From Lachnospiraceae bacterium (GTDB lineage: Bacteria; Bacillota; Clostridia; Lachnospirales; Lachnospiraceae), in NCBI GenBank assembly GCA_017469945.1, contig JAFUFI010000007.1, positions 1 to 51,421 of the forward strand: a stretch of DNA of 51,421 bases, given 5' to 3'. Shown piece by piece: positions 1-5,989 of this stretch. Position numbers and translations under genes: made by a program. Under the pieces are notes generated by a model, which saw nothing but the letters and a program-made list of their open reading frames with translations, searched no databases and was not told where the DNA came from. How positions within the stretch are numbered: position 1 is the first letter of the stretch; every line of letters starts with the position of its first letter.

Positions 1-30
1 CATTCCTACGTAGATTGTGTTATAATTCAT
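1..30 (-). CDS. IS110-family transposase, first 10 codons only (cut by window edge)
   Basis: On the minus strand an ATG at 28-30 is preceded by GGAGG (complement of 38-42) at a 7-nt spacing, an excellent start. The ten visible codons read MNYNTIYVGM and stay open to the window edge. From memory, IS110 transposases (DEDD RuvC-like recombinases guided by a bridge RNA) of Clostridia often begin with an aromatic-V-G-M/I-D-V-x-K segment at just this place, where the first catalytic Asp would be the next residue. Ten residues cannot prove a family. It is the only gene on the minus strand in a window that is otherwise wholly + strand, which fits an inserted element. Confidence 0.5.
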   Translation of the reverse strand, partial: MNYNTIYVGM

Positions 31-34
31 TTCG

Positions 35-125
35 TGACCTCCATTTGTATGCGGTAATTCCTGTTACCTTAGTGTTTGCAACTTTAGTATACAGGTAAAT
101 CCACGTTGCTACAAATCGGAGGTCA
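35..125 (-). promoter_or_regulatory. Inverted repeat masking the SD of the edge gene; possible IS110 left-end RNA
   Basis: TGACCTCCATTTGTA at 35-49 is the inverse of TACAAATCGGAGGTCA at 110-125, differing by a single inserted base. In the minus-strand transcript the two arms would pair and bury the GGAGG of the transposase-like gene. Between the arms lie smaller pairings: GGTAA 53-57 with TTACC 64-68, or alternatively CCTGT 60-64 with ACAGG 91-95. In the IS110 group the non-coding end upstream of the transposase encodes the bridge RNA, so this segment is where such an RNA would lie; that assignment is inference. Confidence 0.5.
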
Positions 126-140
126 TTACATATTGTCTAG

Positions 141-170
141 AAGACGCCTGGTAAACCCGGCGTCTTTTTT
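141..170 (+). terminator. Rho-independent terminator
   Basis: AAGACGCC (141-148) pairs with GGCGTCTT (159-166) around a 10-nt loop and is followed by a T-run to about 170. It sits directly behind a TAG at 138-140. Nothing else of a + strand gene remains upstream (an in-frame TAA lies at 96-98), so it probably ended a transcript that the edge element has displaced. Confidence 0.8.
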
Positions 171-220
171 CTTTTAAAAAATACAAAGGCTGTTGCGAAG
201 CAAAAAGAACTCGGATATCA

Positions 221-226
221 TATAAT
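221..226 (+). promoter_or_regulatory. Possible -10 box for the small-ORF / phosphatase transcript
   Basis: A perfect TATAAT lies 48 nt upstream of the first small ORF and after the terminator. No good -35 is present at 16-18 nt (the nearest TTGCGA, 193-198, is 22 nt away), so this is tentative. A perfect 12-bp palindrome AAAGAATTCTTT at 250-261 lies in the presumed 5' leader. Confidence 0.35.
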
Positions 227-273
227 AAGTGATGGAAAATTTCGGAAATAAAGAATTCTTTTCGGAGGTAAAA

Positions 274-309
274 ATGGGAAACGAAAGGGAAGGACAGCAA
301 AGACAATGA
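274..309 (+). CDS. 11-codon leader-like mini-ORF
   Basis: An ATG at 274 follows GGAGG (264-268) at 5 nt, the strongest ribosome binding site in this region, yet the frame ends after 11 codons (MGNEREGQQRQ). Its TGA overlaps the ATG of the next small ORF as ATGA (306-309). It may be a leader peptide that couples translation to the downstream Cys-rich ORF. Function unknown; reality rests on the SD and the overlap alone. Confidence 0.35.
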   Translation: MGNEREGQQRQ

Positions 310-413
310 CCAAAGTAAATGATCCCATAACAATCAACAAATGCTTTAACTGTCCGAGATGTCAGTATGGCCCCGGAATGCCCCATAAATGTGTTGCAAA
401 AATTAGCAGATAG
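306..413 (+). CDS. 35-aa Cys-rich small protein, unassigned
   Basis: The ATG at 306 overlaps the stop of the preceding mini-ORF (ATGA), so it is likely translated by coupling. The 35-residue product has a CFNCPRC motif (three Cys, residues 13, 16 and 19) and a fourth Cys at residue 29 within GPGMPHKC. Four Cys could bind Zn or an Fe-S centre, but no known family is recognised. It ends 9 nt before the phosphatase start, whose SD-like AGGAAAG overlaps this stop, so all three would share one transcript. Codon use is unremarkable. It could be chance; conservation of the Cys pattern in relatives would decide. Confidence 0.45.
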   Translation: MTKVNDPITINKCFNCPRCQYGPGMPHKCVAKISR

Positions 414-422
414 GAAAGAAAT

Positions 423-959
423 ATGGATCATTTTTATTTTGTCAGACACGGACAGACTGTCTGGAACGTTGAAAATAAAATATGCGGAGCGACAGATATT
501 GAGCTTACGGAAAAAGGCCATGAGCAGGCCATAGAAACCGGAAAGAAAATCCTTGAAATGGGAATTAAGGCGGATATGATCCTTTCGTCACCTCTTGTAA
601 GGGCATCAGAGACAGCAAGGCATATCTCGGAAATTACGGGTATCCCGATGAAGATAGAGCCAAGGCTTACAGAGCAGTGCTTTGGAAAATATGAGGCGAC
701 GCCGAGAAACGGAAAAGAGTTCCATGAGGCGAAAAAGGATATGGCAAGCAGATTCGAAACAGGGGAGTCCATGCTTCAGCTTGCGCAAAGAATCTACAAT
801 CTTATTGATGACATTAAGGCGGAGGATAAGATATATATCCTCGTTGCACACAATGGAATCGTTAGGATGGTCGAGTCATATTTCAGAGAGATGAACAACG
901 AGGAATTCTCAGCTTTCGGGATTGATAACTGCGTTGTGAAGAGATACGATTTTAAATAG
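423..959 (+). CDS. Histidine phosphatase superfamily protein (phosphoglycerate mutase-like)
   Basis: A 178-aa single-domain cytoplasmic protein of the branch-1 histidine phosphatase family. The N-terminal FVRHGQT gives the phospho-accepting His9 next to Arg8; Arg60 (SPLVRASETA) and Glu84 supply the phosphate pocket and acid, and VAHNG (His143) is the second catalytic His. The length fits small GpmB/CobC-like phosphatases rather than the roughly 250-aa cofactor-dependent mutase. The substrate cannot be told: members act on sugar phosphates, alpha-ribazole phosphate or other phosphoesters, and no cobalamin gene is nearby. The start ATG follows AGGAAAG overlapping the stop of the small Cys-rich ORF. 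The next gene begins 29 nt after the stop. Confidence 0.85.
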   Translation: MDHFYFVRHGQTVWNVENKICGATDIELTEKGHEQAIETGKKILEMGIKADMILSSPLVRASETARHISEITGIPMKIEPRLTEQCFGKYEATPRNGKEFHEAKKDMASRFETGESMLQLAQRIYNLIDDIKAEDKIYILVAHNGIVRMVESYFREMNNEEFSAFGIDNCVVKRYDFK

Positions 960-988
960 GGGAACCGGGGAATATAGGAAAAGGATGT

Positions 989-1579
989 TTGGCAGTTGTG
1001 ACTGAAAAAATAGAATACAAACTGATAAGAAGCAGCAGAAGAACCATTGGTTTGGAAATAAGACCGGGTGGAGAGCTGATCGTGCGGGCACCGCACAGAG
1101 CTTCAATCCGTGAGATAGAAAAGATTATCCTTGAAAAGAAAGACTGGATTATTAAGCATCAGCTTTTGGCGGCAAAAAAGGCAGGGGAGCGGGAGGAGAT
1201 GCTTTCTACACTTGAGCCTTTTACCTTTGAAGAGATTCAGGAATTGGCGGATAAAATGCAGGCCGAGTTTCCGCCCAGAGTAAGAGAATATGCTGACAAG
1301 ATCGGCGTAAGATACGGACGGATTACTATAAGGATCCAAAAGACAAGGTGGGGAAGCTGCTCGTCAAAGGGGAATCTTAATTTCAACTGTCTTTTAATAC
1401 TCTCTCCAAAAGAGGTACAGGACTATATTATTGTCCACGAACTTTGCCACAGGATAGAGATGAACCACTCGGCGCGCTTTTGGCAGCTTGTGGAAAACTA
1501 TATGCCGGATTATAAGAAATGCGAAAAGTGGCTTAAAACAGAGGGGCGTAAGCTGATGATGCGCGCCTTCGAAGCTTGA
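989..1579 (+). CDS. YgjP-like (DUF45 / SprT-type) zinc metalloprotease
   Basis: A 196-aa protein with the DUF45 layout: an N-terminal beta-rich part (SSRRTIGLEIRPGGELIVRAP, residues 15-35), the conserved RWGSCSSKGNLNFN block (120-133) and a catalytic zinc motif HELCH (150-154) followed by His160 in MNHS. The family consists of predicted cytoplasmic Zn peptidases; in many genomes it accompanies restriction systems, but no such genes are seen here. The start is taken as TTG at 989 because AGGAA (976-980) lies 8 nt upstream; the in-frame GTG at 998 is too far from it. Its stop codon is the first base pattern of a tandem palindromic repeat unit. Confidence 0.85.
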   Translation: MAVVTEKIEYKLIRSSRRTIGLEIRPGGELIVRAPHRASIREIEKIILEKKDWIIKHQLLAAKKAGEREEMLSTLEPFTFEEIQELADKMQAEFPPRVREYADKIGVRYGRITIRIQKTRWGSCSSKGNLNFNCLLILSPKEVQDYIIVHELCHRIEMNHSARFWQLVENYMPDYKKCEKWLKTEGRKLMMRAFEA

Positions 1580-1642
1580 AAATGACACCCCGGGACGGGG
1601 TTGGGGGGTCAAAATGACACAGGGGGACGGGGTTGGGGGTTC
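1579..1642 (+). repeat. Tandem GGGACGGGGTT repeat, two 32-bp units (site 1)
   Basis: Two direct 32-bp units (1579-1610 and 1611-1642) differ at four positions. Each starts AAAATGACAC and carries GGGACGGGGTTGGGGG. The same unit recurs in inverted form at 5037-5118 and, diverged, at 51366-51421. It begins at the very stop codon of the upstream gene. Confidence 0.85.
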
Positions 1643-1690
1643 AAAAACAAAAATGATAGGGATTCGCATATTGCTGAAATGAATTGATAG

Positions 1691-1696
1691 TATAAT
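1691..1696 (+). promoter_or_regulatory. Probable -10 box of the MATE gene promoter
   Basis: TATAAT at 1691-1696 lies 70 nt before the MATE start. A weak ATATTG at 1668-1673 is at a 17-nt spacing; TTGCTG at 1671-1676 is nearer consensus but only 14 nt away. The region 1643-1690 is AT-rich and shows nothing else. Confidence 0.45.
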
Positions 1697-1766
1697 ATGA
1701 AATTTAGTTTTATTATTAAATGGAAATGAAGAGAAATAATGCTCTTTTGTGAAAGGAAATAATAAA

Positions 1767-3122
1767 ATGAGAGACAAGATGGACCTGACGGTAGGGAGTC
1801 CATTTAAAAAAATAGTCATTTTTATGCTTCCGGTTCTTATCGGCAATATTTTCCAGCAGATGTATTCCCTTGCGGATACCATAATCGTCGGAAGGACGCT
1901 CGGGGCTGATGCCCTTGCTGCTGTCGGCTCTACCAATAGCATTCATTTTGTTATTTTCAGCTTTATGTCCGGGCTATCAAGCGGCGTGACAATCCTTACG
2001 TCACAGTTTATAGGGGCGGGGGACAGAAAAAAGGCAAAGAAAAGCGTGGCTATGGTCTATATAATCGGGCTGGCCATGGCTGCAATCTGTACAATTCTCG
2101 GAACGGTATTTTTAAAAGAACTTTTTGTTATATTAAATATTCCGGATCGTCTTTATGAGGATGCCTATATCTATCAGTTTATCTGTATTGCGGGATTTGT
2201 CGGAATCCTTCTTTACAATATGGTATCCAGTCTTCTTCGAGCTGTCGGGGACAGCATTACACCTCTTGTTTTTTTGATAATTGCATCCGTCCTGAATATA
2301 GGACTTGATTTTTTACTTATTCTTAAATTTCATATGGGAGTTGCGGGGGCGGCTTATGCGACTGTAATATCTCAATCGATTTCCGGAATAACTTGTATGG
2401 TCTACAGTATAAAGCGTTATGAAATTTTTAGGCTTAGGCTGCCTGATTTCAAGGTAGAGAAAGGTTTTCTTCGGGATCATATAAAAACCGGACTTCCAAT
2501 CTCAATCCAAAACTCTATAACGGGTATCGGAGTTATGTTTTTCCAGAGCGCTCTTAATGATATTAGCCCTGAGGCAATAGCGGCATATACCGCATGCAGT
2601 AAGATTGACGCATTTACGGTTTCGCCGATGTTTGCCATAGCGACCGCTCTTGTAACCTTTACCGCGCAAAACTATGGAGCCGGTAAAGACGACAGGATCA
2701 GAGAAGGCGTTAAAATGTCTCTGATAGCGGAGGCTTTGTTCAGTATTATAAGCGGAGCTGTGCTTATAGTATCCTGCAGATGGCTCGTTTCTCTGTTTGT
2801 GGGAAAAGAGGAATTTGAAATCCTTAGGCTTGCGAAAATATACATGACAATCGAGTCATTGTTTTTATGGAGCGCGGCGGTACTTTTTGTTTTCAGGGCA
2901 GCGGTTCAGGGTATCGGAGTTACAAAGATACCCATGATAGGCGGGGCACTTGAGCTTGCTATGAGAATAACGGCGGCGGTTGCAGTCAGTAAGATATTCG
3001 GATTTACCGGTCTTTCTACGGCGACGCCCATGGCATGGGTGGCAGCAGGCGCTATTAACGTAATCTATTATTTTTATAAGAGTAAAAAGAATTTTGGAAT
3101 AAAAAAGCTGACGGAGGTTTAG
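1767..3122 (+). CDS. MATE-family multidrug/cation antiporter
   Basis: A 451-aa integral membrane protein with about 12 hydrophobic segments in two homologous halves, the layout of MATE (NorM/DinF type) Na+ or H+ coupled exporters. The N-terminal signature (SPFKKIVIFMLPVLIGNIFQQMYSLADTIIVGR-like block, residues 10-43) and the repeat in the second half (KTGLPISIQNSITGIGVMFFQ) are typical. The ATG at 1767 is chosen since AAAGGA (1752-1757) lies 9 nt upstream; the in-frame GTG at 1749 has no SD. Its 3' end carries the SD (GGAGG, 3114-3118) of the next gene, so the two are co-transcribed. The substrate is unknown. Confidence 0.9.
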   Translation: MRDKMDLTVGSPFKKIVIFMLPVLIGNIFQQMYSLADTIIVGRTLGADALAAVGSTNSIHFVIFSFMSGLSSGVTILTSQFIGAGDRKKAKKSVAMVYIIGLAMAAICTILGTVFLKELFVILNIPDRLYEDAYIYQFICIAGFVGILLYNMVSSLLRAVGDSITPLVFLIIASVLNIGLDFLLILKFHMGVAGAAYATVISQSISGITCMVYSIKRYEIFRLRLPDFKVEKGFLRDHIKTGLPISIQNSITGIGVMFFQSALNDISPEAIAAYTACSKIDAFTVSPMFAIATALVTFTAQNYGAGKDDRIREGVKMSLIAEALFSIISGAVLIVSCRWLVSLFVGKEEFEILRLAKIYMTIESLFLWSAAVLFVFRAAVQGIGVTKIPMIGGALELAMRITAAVAVSKIFGFTGLSTATPMAWVAAGAINVIYYFYKSKKNFGIKKLTEV

Positions 3123-3127
3123 GCACT

Positions 3128-5026
3128 ATGGAAGGGTACAAGAATTTTGAAGTTTCGGCATACGCATGGGCTTATTACTTGAACGATGCGGATGAAGAAA
3201 AGCTTAAGGCAGATTTGGACAGGGCTTTGCAAAAAGCACCTATCGCAAAAATCTATGTCGAAAATCACAGAGGCAGAGCGGATGTTCCGATAGAAAAACT
3301 TCGCCTTGCCAAAAAGGTATTTGAAGCAAAAGGAGTAAGGACTGCGGGCGGAATAACAGCAACAGTTTTAGAGGGCGAGAGAAAACCATCGGTTATGGAT
3401 GTCTTTTGCTATACCGAAAAGGCCCACAGAGATAAGTTTTTAAATATCGTAAGAGATCTTTCCGAGGTCTTTGACGAGATAATTCTTGATGATTATTTCT
3501 TTACATCCTGCAGGTGCGAGAAATGTATACAGGCTAAGGGAAAGATGACCTGGGCGCAGTACCGTACAAAGCTGATGACCGATTTTTCAAAGGAAATCGT
3601 CTCTCTTGCGCACAGCATTAACCCGAATTTAAAGTTTGTCATCAAGTATCCCAACTGGTACGAGAGTTTTGCTGAAAACGGATATTGCCCCGGAACTCAG
3701 AAAGATATTTTTGACGGTATCTTTACGGGAACCGAGAGCAGATCTCCTTATTGGTCACAGCAGCATTTACAGTCCTACATGTCCTTTTCGAATATAAGAC
3801 TTCTTGAGAATACTGCGCCCGGAAGAAACGGCGGCGGCTGGATCGATCCGGGCGGATCTGCCGATAATTCCAGCGTCTTTATGAGACAGGCTGACCTTAC
3901 TTTGTACGCAAAGGGTAAGGAACTGATGCTTTTTAACTATGAGTGGATGATAGACAGCCCGCTTCTTTCATATCTTGGCCAGTATCTAAGACGTACGGAT
4001 GCAGTCTGCGGAAAGCTTGGAACGCCTGCAGGCGTAAAGGCGTATGAACCTTACGACGGGGAAGGAGAGGATCAGCTTTACAATTATCTTGGTATGATGG
4101 GAATACCGATCGATCCTGTGAGGGATTTTGATTTTGATGCTCCCCTTATGTTCCTTGCGGCAAATGCGCTTTACGATTCCGATATTTACGAGAAACTTGA
4201 AAAGTACGTAAGAGCGGGCGGAAATGCCGTGATCACAGCAGGTTTCTTTAAGGGCGTTTTAGACAAGGGAATAAAAGATATGACATCTGTCAGAACGACG
4301 GACAGACATATCAGCGGATCGGAGTTTGTGATAGGAAACAGAAACTTTAATGTTTCGTTTACCGCTTCATGCGCTGAAAAGATCGGATTTGAGGCTCTTA
4401 ATTACAAGACCAATGCTACCTGGACGGATATTTTTGTGCAGGCGGGAGAGGATAATTATCCTGTTCTTACAGAGGACCAGTACGGAAAGGGAAGGCTTTT
4501 TATACTTAACGTTCCCGAGAATTTCGCGGATCTTTATAAGCTCCCCGCACAGGTAAGAGAGACTATTGCAAAGCATATGACTATGGGGCTTTCCGCATAT
4601 CTCGGAACAGATGAGGCCTTTGCAATCGCGGATAAGGGAAGCAGAGGAAGCGGAAGAGTAAGCCTTCTTTCATACGACAACGGAGTATACGGAATCGTTA
4701 ACTATGAGGAGAGGGCTGTAAATGCAAGGCTTATCGTCAGAGGAGATATGTACGGAGACGACGAAACTATGTGGTACGGAGATCAGGCTGATGTAAAGCC
4801 AGGAAGCTTCGGAGAAGTCGGAACGCTGAGTAAGACCGACGAAACAGCAAGGCGCCCTGTGGCGGCAGTTGATATCGAAAGCGGTCAGGAGTATAGGCAG
4901 GTAATGAATCTGCCGAAGCCCGCATGGCGCCACGACAGCGCGTCCATTATCCCCGAGCCCTTGGAGTACGCCATAAATGTACCCGTTGCTCCCGGCGCTA
5001 TAAAGTTTGTAACCGTGAAGTTTTAG
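3128..5026 (+). CDS. Unassigned 632-aa protein, TIM-barrel glycosidase-like
   Basis: No family is named with confidence. No signal peptide or TM segment is visible, so it should be cytoplasmic. The first 300 residues alternate beta-strand and helix as in a TIM barrel, including IILDDYFFTSCRCEKC (about residues 118-133): paired Asp at a strand end followed by three Cys, reminiscent of barrel glycosidases such as GH42 that carry a Cys cluster. Residues 300-430 (LMFLAANALYDSDIYEKL, then YVRAGGNAVITAG) resemble the amidotransferase-like beta-galactosidase trimerisation fold; the rest looks beta-rich. It is translated 5 nt after the MATE stop with a GGAGG SD, suggesting a shared substrate pathway. 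A role in processing a glycoside or glycoconjugate is only a guess. Confidence 0.75.
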   Translation: MEGYKNFEVSAYAWAYYLNDADEEKLKADLDRALQKAPIAKIYVENHRGRADVPIEKLRLAKKVFEAKGVRTAGGITATVLEGERKPSVMDVFCYTEKAHRDKFLNIVRDLSEVFDEIILDDYFFTSCRCEKCIQAKGKMTWAQYRTKLMTDFSKEIVSLAHSINPNLKFVIKYPNWYESFAENGYCPGTQKDIFDGIFTGTESRSPYWSQQHLQSYMSFSNIRLLENTAPGRNGGGWIDPGGSADNSSVFMRQADLTLYAKGKELMLFNYEWMIDSPLLSYLGQYLRRTDAVCGKLGTPAGVKAYEPYDGEGEDQLYNYLGMMGIPIDPVRDFDFDAPLMFLAANALYDSDIYEKLEKYVRAGGNAVITAGFFKGVLDKGIKDMTSVRTTDRHISGSEFVIGNRNFNVSFTASCAEKIGFEALNYKTNATWTDIFVQAGEDNYPVLTEDQYGKGRLFILNVPENFADLYKLPAQVRETIAKHMTMGLSAYLGTDEAFAIADKGSRGSGRVSLLSYDNGVYGIVNYEERAVNARLIVRGDMYGDDETMWYGDQADVKPGSFGEVGTLSKTDETARRPVAAVDIESGQEYRQVMNLPKPAWRHDSASIIPEPLEYAINVPVAPGAIKFVTVKF

Positions 5027-5036
5027 GCTTGCCCAA

Positions 5037-5118
5037 AATGACACAGGGGGACGGGGTTGGGGGTTCATTTTCAGAATATTCTGAAAATGAACCTCCAACC
5101 CCGTCCCCCTGTGTCATT
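5037..5118 (+). repeat. 82-bp near-perfect palindrome (GGGACGGGGTT repeat, site 2)
   Basis: Arms 5037-5077 and 5078-5118 are inverse copies with one difference, which is a G-U pair in + strand RNA. The centre is CAGAATATTCTG (5072-5083). Each arm contains the ACACAGGGGGACGGGGTT unit seen in tandem at 1579-1642. It begins 10 nt after the stop of the 632-aa gene. Confidence 0.9.
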
Positions 5119-5140
5119 AAGGTTATGTTAAGGTAAGATT

Positions 5141-5171
5141 AAGGAGTTTCCATTTTATGGAAACTCCTTTT
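5141..5171 (+). terminator. Rho-independent terminator
   Basis: AAGGAGTTTCC (5141-5151) pairs perfectly with GGAAACTCCTT (5159-5169) around a 7-nt loop, followed by a short T-run. It closes the MATE/632-aa transcript, just behind the palindromic repeat. The 64 nt from here to the ABC gene hold no strong promoter match. Confidence 0.8.
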
Positions 5172-5235
5172 GCGCTATTATGGGTATTGTAAAACGAAAC
5201 GTGTGAAAGCTTTATGAATAAAAGAGGAAAAGAAA

Positions 5236-5988
5236 ATGCCGGAACTTATAGAAATCTCGGATATGTCTAAGATATACAATCCCGGGGAAAATGAAGTAAA
5301 AGCCCTAGGTCATATATCTTTGAAAATAGGAGAGAAGGAATTTGTGGCCATAATCGGGCAATCGGGCTCGGGAAAATCCACCCTTATGAATATGCTTGGG
5401 TGCCTTGATGTGCCGACTTCGGGAACGTACCTGCTTCACGGTAAGGACGTTGCCGAGATGCTCGATGATGAGCTTTCGGATATCAGAAACAAAGAGATAG
5501 GTTTTATTTTCCAGGGGTTCAATCTGATACCGTCGCTGACGGCGCTGGAAAATGTGGAGCTTCCGCTTATATACAGACGGGTTCCGAAGGCAAAGAGGTT
5601 AGAACTTGCCAAAGAAGCTCTTAAAAAGGTGGGACTGGAAAATAGAATGACTCACAAGCCGTCCCAGATGAGCGGAGGACAGCAGCAGAGAGTCGCTATC
5701 GCGAGGGCAATAGCCCAGGCGCCGCCCATCATACTTGCGGATGAACCTACCGGAAATCTTGATTCAAAGTCCAGCGCGGAGATACTTGAGATCCTTAAAA
5801 AGCTGCATGACGAAGGGCGTACGGTCATTATAATCACCCATGACCCGACTATTGCGGCAAAGGCTGAAAGGATCATTCACATTATGGACGGCGAGATATA
5901 TAAGGATGAAGTCTCTGGGGGGGGAAAGAGCGAAGAAGATATAAGGGAAGAGCTTGCAAGAGCACAGGAAGAAGCAAAAGGAGAATAA
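5236..5988 (+). CDS. ABC transporter ATPase, MacB/LolD type
   Basis: A 250-aa ATP-binding subunit. Walker A GQSGSGKST (41-49), Q-loop FIFQGFNLIP (90-99), signature MSGGQQQR (145-152), Walker B IILADEPTGNLD (165-176) and H-loop His202 are all intact. PTGNLDSKS after Walker B and the FQGFNLIPSLTALENVELPL block are hallmarks of the MacB/LolD/FtsE group, whose permeases are mechanotransmission rather than channel proteins. The C-terminal 25 residues are Glu/Gly/Lys-rich. It is followed at 1 nt by the membrane fusion protein and by two FtsX-like permeases, so it powers a tripartite-like exporter for a peptide, antibiotic or lipid-like substrate that cannot be named. Confidence 0.92.
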   Translation: MPELIEISDMSKIYNPGENEVKALGHISLKIGEKEFVAIIGQSGSGKSTLMNMLGCLDVPTSGTYLLHGKDVAEMLDDELSDIRNKEIGFIFQGFNLIPSLTALENVELPLIYRRVPKAKRLELAKEALKKVGLENRMTHKPSQMSGGQQQRVAIARAIAQAPPIILADEPTGNLDSKSSAEILEILKKLHDEGRTVIIITHDPTIAAKAERIIHIMDGEIYKDEVSGGGKSEEDIREELARAQEEAKGE

Positions 5989-5989
5989 A

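Noticed and set aside
989..1579. Restriction-system association of the YgjP-like protease
   Set aside because: Such genes often accompany type I restriction loci, but no restriction or methylase gene is nearby.
1579..1642. CRISPR-like repeats
   Set aside because: The two units are directly adjacent with no spacers and recur singly elsewhere in inverted form; no cas genes are present.
1394..1942. Long open frame on the minus strand (182 codons)
   Set aside because: It runs across the 3' half of the metalloprotease gene, the repeat and the start of the MATE gene, has no SD, and includes translated repeat sequence; it is a shadow.
4670..5136. Small frames on both strands around 5037-5118
   Set aside because: They translate the palindromic repeat (giving proline-rich N-P-Q-P-R-P-type strings) and are artefacts of it.
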